DNA from: Bacteroidales bacterium
GTDB lineage: Bacteria > Bacteroidota > Bacteroidia > Bacteroidales > P3
NCBI GenBank assembly: GCA_017522255.1
Contig: JAFWZP010000013.1
Location: 1 to 58,489 of the forward strand
DNA: 58,489 nt
Direction: 5' to 3'
Shown: piece after piece, positions 15,775 to 25,761 of the stretch
How the letters are laid out: each line of letters opens with the position of its first letter
How positions within the stretch are numbered: the first letter of the stretch is position 1
Translations under genes and position numbers: made by a program
Notes under the pieces: generated by a model
Databases searched by the model: none
What the model was told of the DNA's origin: nothing
What the model saw: the letters and a program-made list of their open reading frames with translations, nothing else

Positions 15775-16770
15775 CTATTTTGCAAAACGTTTTGGTTTAA
15801 ATCCTTTGTTGATAAGTGGGGTAACAGAGTTCATAAGCAGTATAGCAAACGATACTCCTTCAGGATATGCTCCCCATGTGCGTATGATGATTGTAAGCAA
15901 TCCGCAACCTACGCCGAACACTATTTGTCCGGATTTAGACATTGGTGATGTTACCATATCGGTGGCCATAAACACTGCTCCTAATAGCAAACCACCTGTA
16001 AGTATGTGGTACATTGGTGCTATGTATGATGCAGGTGCTATCCAATGCAGTATGCCTGAAAATATAAATGCCGATAGTATAAACGATACCGGAATATGCC
16101 ACGAAATAACTTTGCGACACAATAGATATACACCACCTATGATTATTGCTATAGCCGACACTTCACCAAGTGAGCCTCCGTGTTGACCTATAAGCATAGT
16201 CCAATAGTCGGGTAGGTGAAGGCTGCTGATATCGCCGGCTTTAACAGCTTCTTTTATCATAGCCAAAGGAGTTGCTCCTGTGGTAGCATCGGTTGCACCG
16301 GCTGTAGCATCGACCAAACTTGCAAATACGGCTTTGGCTTTGGGCCATGTGGTCATTTGCACAGGAAACGATATCAATAGGAACACACGTCCCACTAATG
16401 CCGGGTTGAACGGATTCTTACCTAATCCGCCAAAGGTCATCTTGCCTATGGCTATGGCCACAAATGCTCCTATAGCAACCATCCACAATGGTAGGTTGGA
16501 GGGTAGGTTGAATGCCAAAAGCAAACCGGTTATCACTGCCGAACCATCTGATATATTGGTAGGTTTCTTTAGCAAGAACTTTTCTATAATCCATTGGAAT
16601 AATACGCAACAGAATACCGATACCAAACTAACGAATAGCGCGTCTAATCCAAAAAATATCAAACTGACTATAAATATGGGAATAAGAGCTATGTTCACGT
16701 CCCACATTATTCTTTTTACCGATAGGTCGCCATGCACATGGGGCGAGCCTGATACATTTAGTAATTTCAT
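15775..16770 (-). CDS. rnfD: Rnf electron transport complex subunit D
   Basis: This 331-aa protein has about nine or ten membrane helices. The flavin-attachment region FMATDMVTSPMSKSG near residues 262-276 contains the Thr that carries covalent FMN in RnfD/NqrB. Conserved blocks GGLGKNPFNPALVGR and the Gly-rich helices are intact. It is part of the Na+ or H+ pump that couples ferredoxin oxidation to NAD+ reduction. It lies 24 bp after rnfC. Confidence 0.95.
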   Translation of the reverse strand: MKLLNVSGSPHVHGDLSVKRIMWDVNIALIPIFIVSLIFFGLDALFVSLVSVFCCVLFQWIIEKFLLKKPTNISDGSAVITGLLLAFNLPSNLPLWMVAIGAFVAIAIGKMTFGGLGKNPFNPALVGRVFLLISFPVQMTTWPKAKAVFASLVDATAGATDATTGATPLAMIKEAVKAGDISSLHLPDYWTMLIGQHGGSLGEVSAIAIIIGGVYLLCRKVISWHIPVSFILSAFIFSGILHWIAPASYIAPMYHILTGGLLLGAVFMATDMVTSPMSKSGQIVFGVGCGLLTIIIRTWGAYPEGVSFAILLMNSVTPLINKGFKPKRFAK

Positions 16771-16794
16771 TATCTTTAATAATTATGTTATTAC

Positions 16795-18126
16795 CTATTT
16801 CTTTTGTTGTTGCATCATTGTTTGACGGAATTTGTTCTTTGCATAACGTATTTCGTCTAACAAGGGTTTGTTGGCCGGGCATGTAAACATGCAACATCCG
16901 CACTCAATACAATCCATTAGCTTTTCGCTTATAGACTCTTGTATTTTGTTATTGTTTATCAAAGCTGAGAATAAATATGGTTCCAATCCCATAGGGCAGG
17001 CTTCCATACATTTTCCACAGCGTATGCAATCTTTCTCTTCGGCACGAGTAGCTTCTTTTTCGGTTACTACCAACATGCTCGATGCACCTTTGGTGGTAGC
17101 TGCTTCAAGGTTTACGATGGCTTTTCCCATCATAGGTCCGCCACTTATTATCTTAGCAGTATTGTCGGGTAAACCTCCTATATGTTCAACTATATCATTG
17201 TAGCTGATGCCTATACGTATCCTGTAGTTGTGTTGGTGGGCAAGGGCTTTGCCCGTAATTGTCATTATGTTTTCGATAAGAGGCTTGTTTTTTTGTACAG
17301 CTTCATACACTGCAAGGGCTGTACCCACGTTGTTTACCACACAACCTACGTCTATTGGAAGTTTTCCGCTAGGTACACTACGACCTGTTATAGCTTTGAT
17401 TAGTTGTTTTTCTGCTCCTTGTGGGTATTTTACTTTTAATGGTTCTACAATAACACCTTCGTATTGTGCTGCCATCTTGGTCATGGCGGCTATACATTCG
17501 GGTTTGTTGTTTTCGATGCCTATGTATGCTTTATCTACCCCCAAGGCTTTGCGTAATATCGATACGCCTATTACTATCTCTTCGGTGTATTCGAGCATCA
17601 CGCGGTGGTCGGAAGTAAGGTAGGGTTCACATTCTACCGCATTTATTATCAAATATTCGGCTTTCTTGCCTTCGGGTATCATATATTTGATGTGAGTAGG
17701 GAATGTGGCTCCGCCTAATCCTACTATACCCATCTCTTTTATCTTGTCGACTATTTCGGATTTCGATAGTTTTATATCTTTTACTATGTTGGGAGTGAGG
17801 TCTACTGTATCAACCCATTCATCTCCTTCCACATCTATTATGATGGCATTTTTGTATATGCCAAACATATCTTTAACGCTATCTATTTTGTTCACTGTTC
17901 CCGAAACGGGCGAGTGAATATTGGCACACACAAAGGCTTCTGCCTTTGCTATAAGCTGACCCGTTTTTACCTTTTCGCCTTTTTCTACAATAGGAGTAGC
18001 AGGTGCTCCCAAATGTTGATTTAAAAATACTGTTACCTGTTTTGGCAAGGGAAACACTTCTATTGTTGCTGCAGTAGATAGTTTATTTTCTTCGGGGTGT
18101 ATGCCACCTAATGGAAATGTTTTCAT
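16795..18126 (-). CDS. rnfC: Rnf electron transport complex subunit C (NADH site)
   Basis: This 443-aa peripheral protein begins with a biotinyl-lipoyl-like domain (HLGAPATPIVEKGEKVKTGQ). It has the flavin/NAD loop GLGGATFPTHIKY near residue 136 and ends with two 4Fe-4S motifs, CIRCGKCMEACP and CIECGCCMFTCP. It is the NAD(H)-facing subunit. The length and motif order are normal. It sits 22 bp after rnfB and 24 bp before rnfD. Confidence 0.95.
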   Translation of the reverse strand: MKTFPLGGIHPEENKLSTAATIEVFPLPKQVTVFLNQHLGAPATPIVEKGEKVKTGQLIAKAEAFVCANIHSPVSGTVNKIDSVKDMFGIYKNAIIIDVEGDEWVDTVDLTPNIVKDIKLSKSEIVDKIKEMGIVGLGGATFPTHIKYMIPEGKKAEYLIINAVECEPYLTSDHRVMLEYTEEIVIGVSILRKALGVDKAYIGIENNKPECIAAMTKMAAQYEGVIVEPLKVKYPQGAEKQLIKAITGRSVPSGKLPIDVGCVVNNVGTALAVYEAVQKNKPLIENIMTITGKALAHQHNYRIRIGISYNDIVEHIGGLPDNTAKIISGGPMMGKAIVNLEAATTKGASSMLVVTEKEATRAEEKDCIRCGKCMEACPMGLEPYLFSALINNNKIQESISEKLMDCIECGCCMFTCPANKPLLDEIRYAKNKFRQTMMQQQKK

Positions 18127-18148
18127 ATCTTTATTGCTTTAGCGTCCG

Positions 18149-19015
18149 TTATTTATCATTAATTTCGTTTGTATCGGAAGGTTGTGTTTGTGGCTTGGGT
18201 GGAAAGTTTACAGCCACTATGGCACCGGTGGGGCATTCTGCCACACACTTGCGACACATCTTGCACTTCTTGTAGTCGATATAAGCCAAGTTGTTTTCTA
18301 CTACAATGGCATCGAAAGGACATACTTTGGCACATTTGCCACAGCCTATACATGCGTTGACACATGTTTTGCGTGCTATGCCACCTTTTTCTTTGTTTAC
18401 ACACGATACGTATACTCTTCTGTTTTTCATTCCCTTGTTTCGTAGTTCGATAACTTTGCGAGGACATGCTTGCACACATGCTCCACATCCCACACATTTA
18501 TCGTCGTTTACGATGGGAAAGCCTGTTTTCGGGTCTAATGTTATGGCATCAAATTGGCAAGCGTTGTAGCAGTCTCCCAAGCCTATACAGCCATATCCGC
18601 AACCACTTTCGCCTACATACAAACTATGGGCAAAAGCACAACTTTTCATACCTTGGTAGTGCGATTTGGGTTGATTTTCGGAACAACCTATCGAGCAACG
18701 TATAACTGCCACCATAGGTTCTTCTTCTTTGGCTTCCAAACCCATTATCTTTGCTATCTTGGCTGCTACCTCATTGCCTCCTGCAGGGCATTTCAACCCT
18801 TCGGTATTGCCTTGTTTAACGATGGCTTCGGCCAAAGCCCTACATCCAGCTTTGCCACAACCTCCACAATTGGCTCCGGGTAAAACTTCGGTAATTTCAT
18901 CAATCTTGGGATCTTCGATAACTTTGAATTTTTGGGCTATTACGTATAGCAACAAACCAAATAAAGCTCCTATTGAGCCTAAAACTATTACAGCTGGTAG
19001 TATCATATTGCTCAT
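18149..19015 (-). CDS. rnfB: Rnf electron transport complex subunit B (ferredoxin-type)
   Basis: From the ATG at 19015 (MSNMILPAV) the protein has one membrane helix, a 4Fe-4S domain with the CGGCGKAGC pattern and a later Cys, then ferredoxin motifs CVGCGACVQACP, CIGCGKCAKVCP and CKMCRKCVAECP. It takes electrons from ferredoxin. A start at 19054 is in frame, but it falls upstream of the transcription start expected from the promoter at 19052-19083, so 19015 is preferred. It is the first gene of rnfBCDGE. Confidence 0.95.
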   Translation of the reverse strand: MSNMILPAVIVLGSIGALFGLLLYVIAQKFKVIEDPKIDEITEVLPGANCGGCGKAGCRALAEAIVKQGNTEGLKCPAGGNEVAAKIAKIMGLEAKEEEPMVAVIRCSIGCSENQPKSHYQGMKSCAFAHSLYVGESGCGYGCIGLGDCYNACQFDAITLDPKTGFPIVNDDKCVGCGACVQACPRKVIELRNKGMKNRRVYVSCVNKEKGGIARKTCVNACIGCGKCAKVCPFDAIVVENNLAYIDYKKCKMCRKCVAECPTGAIVAVNFPPKPQTQPSDTNEINDK

Positions 19016-19051
19016 AGTATTTTTATTATTGTTATGTGTTCTTTCAAAGTG

Positions 19052-19083
19052 CAAAGTTATGTATTTTTTTTCAAATCAGCAAA
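19052..19083 (-). promoter_or_regulatory. Promoter of the rnf operon
   Basis: On the minus strand TTTG (19083-19080), 20 bases, then TAACTTTG (19059-19052): a close match to the Bacteroidetes -33/-7 consensus. It places the transcript start near 19046, about 30 bases before the rnfB ATG at 19015. Confidence 0.7.
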
Positions 19084-19780
19084 TTTTTTTTCAAATATCA
19101 TGCTCTTTGATATTTTCTGTTGCTGTCAAATATTTTATAATCGCTTTGTTTATAAATAATTCATTATTGCACTGGCGCTGTTTTATAATATTAAATTGTT
19201 GAAAAAAGATAGTGTTATAATATGGGATTATGATATGGTTTACTATCAAAAATATATCTGTATACCTCTTATTTTTCGCTTTAAAGATAGTTTGCCTATA
19301 TATTGAAAAACGATATATTTATCGGCATTGTGATTGATAGCATTATTCGTTTTGTAATGAGCATAGCGATATCGAAAAGATCAATAAATATAGGTGTCAA
19401 TATTTCCCTCGCGAGGAAAATATTACAACGTCGCGTAGTTATTTGAACAACTACGCGAGGAAATTTCGACAACTACGCGAGGAAAAATCAGCAAAATCCC
19501 TACATATCCCATGGTTAACCTAAAGTGTTGATATATATGGATTTTTTGTATCAGTAGTACTTTGGTAAATCTGATTCATTTTTGCATCCGGGTGTCTCCT
19601 AAATAATGATAGGGTATAAATGCATTCATACCCGGGTTTGAAAGCATTCATACCCTATTGTTATTTTGAAGGAAGAAAAGAATTTGCCAAAAAAATCTAA
19701 AGTATACAATATATTTATGCATTCGAAGTTATTTGCATAACGAAGTAGAAAAAGAATATGTTAAATCATAATCAAATTAT
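19084..19780. other. Gene-free region with two repeated-word hairpin clusters
   Basis: No gene is seen. About 19408-19486 carries CGCGAGGAAA three times, and GCGTAGTT / AACTACGC as an inverted pair with a second AACTACGCGAGGAAA copy. About 19608-19662 has ATAGGGTAT, CATTCATACCC twice and ATACCCTAT, forming a hairpin with an extra half copy. The remainder is AT-rich with no feature I can name. Confidence 0.6.
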
Positions 19781-21436
19781 ATGGTAGAAATATACTTAGA
19801 AAATATTTGCGAACGCATTCAGGTTAAGCAAGGAATATCCTTGGCAGACTTGGCTGATGAGTACCCGTCTCTTACTACATATCCTGTATTAGGAGCATTG
19901 GTAAATAATGAAATAAGGGACTTGAAATACAAGATTTACAATCCTAAATGTATACGATTTTTTGATATTACCACATCGTGGGGCTATCGAATGTATGAGG
20001 GTAGCATGTGCTTTATGTTATACAAAGCCGTAAAAGATGTATACCCCGAAGCCTCGTTGTATATCGAACATTCGATGCTCAACGGCATGTTTTGCCGAAT
20101 AATGGGCACTGCCGACGATAATGTTAGCGTAGCATACAAGATACGCGAATATATGAGCAAGATGGTTGAAGATGATATATCGTTTGAAGCCAGCTATATG
20201 CTGACAGAAGACGCTTTTAAGGAACTATCTAAGGTGGGAAACATTGCCACAAGCAGGCTTATAGAAGATAGCAATCAATTGTATTGCGATATTAATTATT
20301 TGGGTGATGCCATACATAAAATATACTCAAAAATGGTGCCTTCCACATCTTATTTAAAGATATGGGATTTCAGGGTCTACAATGATGGTTTTTTGTTGCA
20401 AATGCCTTCGCGTCAGCAGCCTCAAATATTAACATCGTATTACGACACACCACGTTTGTTTAAGATATTTCGCGAACATAGAGAGTGGAAAAATTTATTG
20501 CAAACACTATATGTAAGCGACCTTAACGACAAGGTAAGAAATGGACAGGATAACTATCTGATACAAGTGGCTGAAGCTCTTCACGAAAAGAAATATTCGT
20601 TTATAGCCGACGAGGTGTACAAAAGAAAAGATACTTTAAAGATGGTGCTTATAGCCGGTCCTTCGTCGAGCGGCAAAACTACATCGTGTCGCCGATTAGG
20701 TGTGCAGTTGAGTGTAATGGGATTTGATGTGCAACAATTGTCGCTCGATGATTATTTTATCGATCGCGAAAAAACACCACGTATGCCTAATGGTGATTAC
20801 GATTTTGAGGCTATAGAGGCTTTGGATATACCACGCTTGAATGCTGATTTGATGGCTATGTCGCAGGGCAAAGAAGTTGAAATGCCACGTTATGACTTTA
20901 TTACCGGAAAAAGTACAGCCAGTGGACATACCATCAAGATGAAAGACAATAGTATATTGATAGTGGAAGGTATACACGCTTTAAATCCCAAACTTACCGA
21001 GCAGATACCCAACGAATGGAAATACAAAGTATATGTATCGGCTATGACGCAAGTGGCCATCGACGACCAAAATATAATACATAGTAGCGACAATAGGTTG
21101 ATACGTAGAATGGTTAGAGATTATAATTTTAGAGGCTATTCAGCGTTGGATACTTTAAAACGTTGGGGCAGTGTGCGTGCCGGTGAGCAAAAACATATAT
21201 TTCCTTATCAAGAAAATGCTGATGTAATGTTTAATTCGGCATTGATGTATGAATGGGGTATATTGAAAAAATATGCACAACCATTGCTCGAAAATGTTCC
21301 CGAAAATGTTCCCGAACATGCTGAGGCAAAACGATTGTTGGAAATATTGGCTTTGTTTGAACCTATTTCGGATAAGCATATACCGCCAACTTCGATAATG
21401 AGAGAGTTTTTGGGCGAAAGTAGTTTTGTATACTAA
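19781..21436 (+). CDS. Nucleoside (uridine-type) kinase with N-terminal TGS/ThrRS-like domain
   Basis: This 551-aa protein starts with a TGS-like domain and a threonyl-tRNA-synthetase editing-like region (residues 1-200). It ends with a uridine kinase/phosphoribulokinase-type domain whose P-loop GPSSSGKTT lies at 293-301, followed by LSLDDYFIDREKTPR and IVEGIHALN. This two-part layout is the standard Bacteroidetes form annotated as nucleoside or uridine kinase, for pyrimidine salvage. It stands alone; the next gene follows after 104 bp. Confidence 0.9.
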   Translation: MVEIYLENICERIQVKQGISLADLADEYPSLTTYPVLGALVNNEIRDLKYKIYNPKCIRFFDITTSWGYRMYEGSMCFMLYKAVKDVYPEASLYIEHSMLNGMFCRIMGTADDNVSVAYKIREYMSKMVEDDISFEASYMLTEDAFKELSKVGNIATSRLIEDSNQLYCDINYLGDAIHKIYSKMVPSTSYLKIWDFRVYNDGFLLQMPSRQQPQILTSYYDTPRLFKIFREHREWKNLLQTLYVSDLNDKVRNGQDNYLIQVAEALHEKKYSFIADEVYKRKDTLKMVLIAGPSSSGKTTSCRRLGVQLSVMGFDVQQLSLDDYFIDREKTPRMPNGDYDFEAIEALDIPRLNADLMAMSQGKEVEMPRYDFITGKSTASGHTIKMKDNSILIVEGIHALNPKLTEQIPNEWKYKVYVSAMTQVAIDDQNIIHSSDNRLIRRMVRDYNFRGYSALDTLKRWGSVRAGEQKHIFPYQENADVMFNSALMYEWGILKKYAQPLLENVPENVPEHAEAKRLLEILALFEPISDKHIPPTSIMREFLGESSFVY

Positions 21437-21540
21437 TAATCAAATATATAATAACGTATGGTAGGTGTGCAACATGTGTGTGTATTGCCTACCATATTAT
21501 ATAATATACACATAATATACTCGTTGGATAAAATAGAATT

Positions 21541-24500
21541 ATGGATATAAAAGCAAAGGAACTGGATAATAATTTTTTGATATACCGTTCGTCGGCAGGA
21601 AGTGGCAAAACTTTTACTTTGGTTAAAGAATATTTAAAGCTATCGTTGCCTCAGGCAAAGTTTGAAGACATATTGGCAATAACGTTTACTAATAAGGCTG
21701 CCAATGAAATGAAAAGCAGGATATTGGAGGAATTGTCAAAGATGAAAAACTATGAAAAACTTGAAGACAAAGATAAAGGTATGCTGATGGCTTTGTGCGA
21801 CGAATTTGGGTGTAGTGCCGATGAAATGAAACAAAAGGCAATCAATTTGGAAACCCGAATATTGCATAATTATAGCGATTTTTCGGTTTATACCATAGAT
21901 AGTTTTACTCAAAAAATTATTCAAACCTTTGCATACGACCTCAATATTCCATTAAACTACAAGGTGATTTTGGAAAAAGAAGAGATAAAACAAAAAGCTG
22001 TAAACGATTTACTCGATATGGTGGGAACACCCGGAAAGGACGAACTTACCAAGATAATAACAAAGTACATAGAGGAACAAATGGAGGTAGGCGACAATTG
22101 GAATATAGAGTCGAAACTACAAGATGTATCCGACGAAATATTTAAAGAAACGGCTGCAGATAATTTAAATAAAATAAAGGATATAACACTAGATCAATTT
22201 GCCAAGATATACGAAGAGCATAAAACTGAAATACGCAATTTTGAGCAGGATTTGATAACTGTGGCAAAGGTTATATTAAAAAAAATAGATAGTGAAGGAT
22301 TTGGTGCTTCAGATTTTTACCAAGGTTCGCGAGGGGTATATGGATATTTGGAAAAAACATCGAAGGGTGCTATAACCAAATGTAATAGCTATGTGTTGGA
22401 TTTTTTGAACGATGAAAACAAACGATTGAGTGCAAAGTCGGATAAACGCGACAGAGCTGAAGGTATATTGCAAGATATTTTAAAAACCATCGAATATATA
22501 TGTGAAAAATTAGACAATGATTATAAAACTTATTGTACACAAAAGGTGCTTATAAAAAAGATATATGGTATGGCACTTCTTAATGCAATATCCGATAATA
22601 TAAAGGAATATCAAGATGCCGACGAAGTATTGCATATATCGGAGTTTAATAAGCGCATATCGGAAGTAGTGCTAAATCAGCCTGTACCATTTTTGTACGA
22701 ACGGTTGGGCGAAAGATATAAGCATTTTTTGATAGATGAATTTCAAGACACATCGGTTATGCAGTGGCAAAATCTATTGCCGTTGATAACTAATTCGCTT
22801 TCTACCGGCGATATGTCGTTGGTAGTAGGCGATGGAAAGCAAGCTATCTATCGTTTCCGACAAGGTGAAGTGGAGCAATTTGTTAAACTACCTGATGTGT
22901 ATAATCCTCAAAATAATCCTATTATAGACGAGCGTGCCGAAGAGTTGAAACCATACGGATGTGTGAAAAATTTGGACAATAACTATCGTACTGGTAAAGT
23001 GATTGTTGAATTTAATAATAAGTTTTTTAAGTCTATAGTGGAAAGAAAACTTGCTGATAATGATAAGATAGCGGATATCTATTTGGGCGAGGATTATCGA
23101 AATAGAATAGGTGGTGGAAATACCATAGATTGTCAGTTAAAAGACTGTTCTACTTGTCAAAATAAACCTCTACTATGCCAAAAATCAAAGAAGGAAGGTG
23201 GTTATGTGTCTATAAAACTAGTGGAGTCAGACACTGCTGATGAAATAAAAAACAATATATATGAGTCGATATACGATATTATATCCGATTTGGTGCTGAA
23301 TAAGGGGTATGATTATAAGGATATTGCAATTTTGGCTCGAAAAAATGGCGAACTGAATGAAATATTGAAGTATCTATCGGTAAAAAAAATAAACGGCAAA
23401 GATATACCAATGATATCATCAGAGTCATATTTGTTGAAAAACAATGATGAAATAATGTTTTTGTATTCAATGTTGTCGATGTTGGCCAATCCTACTGATA
23501 AGGCATCGCAATTGTTTGTTATGGAGTATTTGTCGAACAATGGGTATTTAAAAGATTCATATATTTCTTATTTTGCTAATATAAAGTCGAGAGAATATGA
23601 TATATATGGATTATTGAATGAGTTATTTAAAGAAAAAGGTAATAGTATAAACGAAAGCGATTTGTTATCGAAAACAATATATGATTGTTGTGAGAGTATA
23701 GTGCGACTTTTTTCATTGAACAAGAGGAGTCCGTTGTATATAGCCTCATTTCTGAATGTAGTTGCCTCATATTCTTCGGAAAATAAGCAAGATTTGTCGG
23801 AGTTTTTGGAGTATTTTTTGAGCAAAATAAATACATTGTCGGTAAAAACATCTTCGGAGGCTAATGCGGTGGAATTGTATACTATACATAAGTCGAAGGG
23901 ATTGGAGTTTAAAGTGGTTATTTATCCTATAGTTCCCGAACGAGCAAAGAATGCAGAAAATATATGGGTAAATATCGACGAAAAAAGTCAAAAGAAATAT
24001 CGTTTGCCTATAGCTTTGATGCCTTATGGTAAATTGCAAGAGACTACTATGAGCGATTATTATAACGAAGAATTTTATGCAAAGCAAATGGACGATTTGA
24101 ATGTGCTGTATGTGGCAATGACTCGCCCAAAAGAAAAATTATTTGTGTGTTTGGGCAAGAAAAAAACAAAGAGTGATGAAAAAAACGGAAAGACACGTGA
24201 TTTCGTGAGTTATTTTATGAACTATTTAGGTGATAGACTTGGCAATGAAGAATGTTACAGCGAGGGAGAATATTCAAATAAAGTGAAATCGGAGGATAAA
24301 AAAGAGACTAAAACATCGGTAGAAATAGTAGATTTGATTTCGAACGATTGGTCTGATAAAATTTCAATATCGCCCGAAAAAACTTTGGCAGTACAAGAAG
24401 GTAATTTGCTTCACGAAATTTTATCTCAAATATATACGGCTGCAGATATAGAAAATGTGTTAGAGAGATATAAAAATAAAATGAACTTGCCCGATGGCGA

Positions 24501-24807
24501 TTTGGAGAACTTGAGAAAAAGAGTAGAAAGAGTAGTTTATAATCCCGAAAATGCCACATATTTTGATTCAAAATATGTGGTGAAGACAGAGTGTGAAATA
24601 CTTTATAAAGATGCTGAAGGTAATATAAAAATATGTCGACCTGATAGAATAGTATTAACACCCAACGAAACTTGGATAGTGGATTTTAAAACGGGTGAGA
24701 AAAACGAAAATAATTATAAAAAATATATGGAACAAATAAAAAAATACGAAGAAGTTTTGTCGTCGATGAAGTACCCAAATGTGAGCGGAAAATTGCTATA
24801 TTGTTGA
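21541..24807 (+). CDS. RecB/AddA-like UvrD-family helicase with C-terminal nuclease domain
   Basis: This 1088-aa protein has helicase motif I SSAGSGKT at 17-24, VGDGKQAIYRFRQGE (motif III region), and a TIHKSKGLEFKVVIYP motif. It ends in a RecB-type nuclease with QEGNLLHE, CRPDRIV, IVDFKTGEK and QIKKY in order. It acts at double-strand breaks, unwinding and trimming DNA for recombination. Bacteroidetes usually encode an AddB-like partner next door; none is seen here. A cysteine cluster near residues 530-550 (CQLKDCSTCQNKPLLC) suggests a small metal-binding insert. Confidence 0.9.
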   Translation: MDIKAKELDNNFLIYRSSAGSGKTFTLVKEYLKLSLPQAKFEDILAITFTNKAANEMKSRILEELSKMKNYEKLEDKDKGMLMALCDEFGCSADEMKQKAINLETRILHNYSDFSVYTIDSFTQKIIQTFAYDLNIPLNYKVILEKEEIKQKAVNDLLDMVGTPGKDELTKIITKYIEEQMEVGDNWNIESKLQDVSDEIFKETAADNLNKIKDITLDQFAKIYEEHKTEIRNFEQDLITVAKVILKKIDSEGFGASDFYQGSRGVYGYLEKTSKGAITKCNSYVLDFLNDENKRLSAKSDKRDRAEGILQDILKTIEYICEKLDNDYKTYCTQKVLIKKIYGMALLNAISDNIKEYQDADEVLHISEFNKRISEVVLNQPVPFLYERLGERYKHFLIDEFQDTSVMQWQNLLPLITNSLSTGDMSLVVGDGKQAIYRFRQGEVEQFVKLPDVYNPQNNPIIDERAEELKPYGCVKNLDNNYRTGKVIVEFNNKFFKSIVERKLADNDKIADIYLGEDYRNRIGGGNTIDCQLKDCSTCQNKPLLCQKSKKEGGYVSIKLVESDTADEIKNNIYESIYDIISDLVLNKGYDYKDIAILARKNGELNEILKYLSVKKINGKDIPMISSESYLLKNNDEIMFLYSMLSMLANPTDKASQLFVMEYLSNNGYLKDSYISYFANIKSREYDIYGLLNELFKEKGNSINESDLLSKTIYDCCESIVRLFSLNKRSPLYIASFLNVVASYSSENKQDLSEFLEYFLSKINTLSVKTSSEANAVELYTIHKSKGLEFKVVIYPIVPERAKNAENIWVNIDEKSQKKYRLPIALMPYGKLQETTMSDYYNEEFYAKQMDDLNVLYVAMTRPKEKLFVCLGKKKTKSDEKNGKTRDFVSYFMNYLGDRLGNEECYSEGEYSNKVKSEDKKETKTSVEIVDLISNDWSDKISISPEKTLAVQEGNLLHEILSQIYTAADIENVLERYKNKMNLPDGDLENLRKRVERVVYNPENATYFDSKYVVKTECEILYKDAEGNIKICRPDRIVLTPNETWIVDFKTGEKNENNYKKYMEQIKKYEEVLSSMKYPNVSGKLLYC

Positions 24808-25104
24808 TAAAATGAGACGTAAAAAATGAAAAAACATAAAATTATTTTAGTGAAAATGAGATGATTTGAGTGTTGAAAAATGTTGCTTATGATTTTTTAA
24901 GAATAAATTTATGATTTAAATATATAATTGAAAATCAGTAAGTAATATGAAGTGTGAAAGATTTTACCTAAAGCTATAAATATGTGTTTTAAATCAGATT
25001 GTTGAGTGTAATATATTGATTAATAGGTGTTTTTTATGTTGTTTTGTGGAAAAGTATATAATAATGAAAAGATAGACGGGTGTGTATAATTCAATTTTTT
25101 TTCA
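24808..25104. other. AT-rich gene-free stretch
   Basis: No open frame, hairpin or repeat worth naming is seen here. The sequence is strongly AT-rich up to the HU promoter at 25105. Confidence 0.5.
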
Positions 25105-25112
25105 TACCTTTG
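25105..25112 (+). promoter_or_regulatory. -7 promoter element (TACCTTTG) of the HU gene
   Basis: A perfect TAnnTTTG match 57 bases before the HU start. The -33 position has TGTG rather than TTTG at a spacing of 20. Confidence 0.65.
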
Positions 25113-25168
25113 CAAACTCAAACGATTGAAAATAAATAATAATACTAACAATAAAAAAACAAAGAAAC

Positions 25169-25453
25169 ATGACAAAGGCAGAAATCGTAGCAGATATTGC
25201 TCAAAAAACTGGCATTGAGAAAGTTGCTATTCAAGCAACAATAGAATCTTTCATGGATGTTATAAAAGATTCTTTGGCTAATGGTGATAACGTATATTTA
25301 CGTGGATTTGGTAGCTTTATAGTAAAGAAAAGAGCAGAAAAAACAGGTAGAAATATTTCTAAGAATCAAACTATTATAATACCAGCTCATAATATACCTG
25401 CTTTTAAACCTGCTAAAACTTTTGTTCAGGAAGTGAAAAACAACGTTAAATAA
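25169..25453 (+). CDS. HU/IHF-family DNA-binding protein (94 aa)
   Basis: A standard HU fold: helical N-terminus (MTKAEIVADIAQKTG), then RGFGSFIVKKRAEKTGRN, the beta-arm ISKNQTIIIPAHNIPAF and a closing helix. The length is normal. It compacts and bends chromosomal DNA. The COX24-like basic peptide gene follows after 24 bp and is probably co-transcribed. It is a different subfamily from the longer HU-HIG protein at 52617. Confidence 0.95.
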   Translation: MTKAEIVADIAQKTGIEKVAIQATIESFMDVIKDSLANGDNVYLRGFGSFIVKKRAEKTGRNISKNQTIIIPAHNIPAFKPAKTFVQEVKNNVK

Positions 25454-25477
25454 TAACATTATTAAGAAGTAAAGAAA

Positions 25478-25567
25478 ATGCCAAGCGGAAAAAAAAGAAA
25501 AGGTCACAAAATGGCGACCCACAAACGTAAAAAACGTTTGCGTAAGAACAGACATAAGAAGAAATAA
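25478..25567 (+). CDS. AURKAIP1/COX24-like small basic protein (29 aa)
   Basis: The frame begins MPSGKKRKGHKMATHKRKK and is 29 codons long, about half of them Lys, Arg or His. It matches the tiny conserved Bacteroidetes protein annotated as AURKAIP1/COX24 domain (the mS38-like ribosome-associated family). It probably binds the ribosome small subunit. It lies 24 bp after the HU gene. Confidence 0.85.
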   Translation: MPSGKKRKGHKMATHKRKKRLRKNRHKKK

Positions 25568-25761
25568 TTTTTTATCTTCTTAAAATGTAGCAAATTACAC
25601 AATGAATTTATTCGTTGTGTAATTTGTTTTTTGGAAAATTCGTTTGAAGAATTGGAGGTTGCTTTAAGAAAACAGAAGTTATATACATTCGTATATAGTG
25701 GAAATTGCGTTTTTTTTGAGTAGCCTTGTATTGTATAATGTAAATAATGTGAACGTCCACA

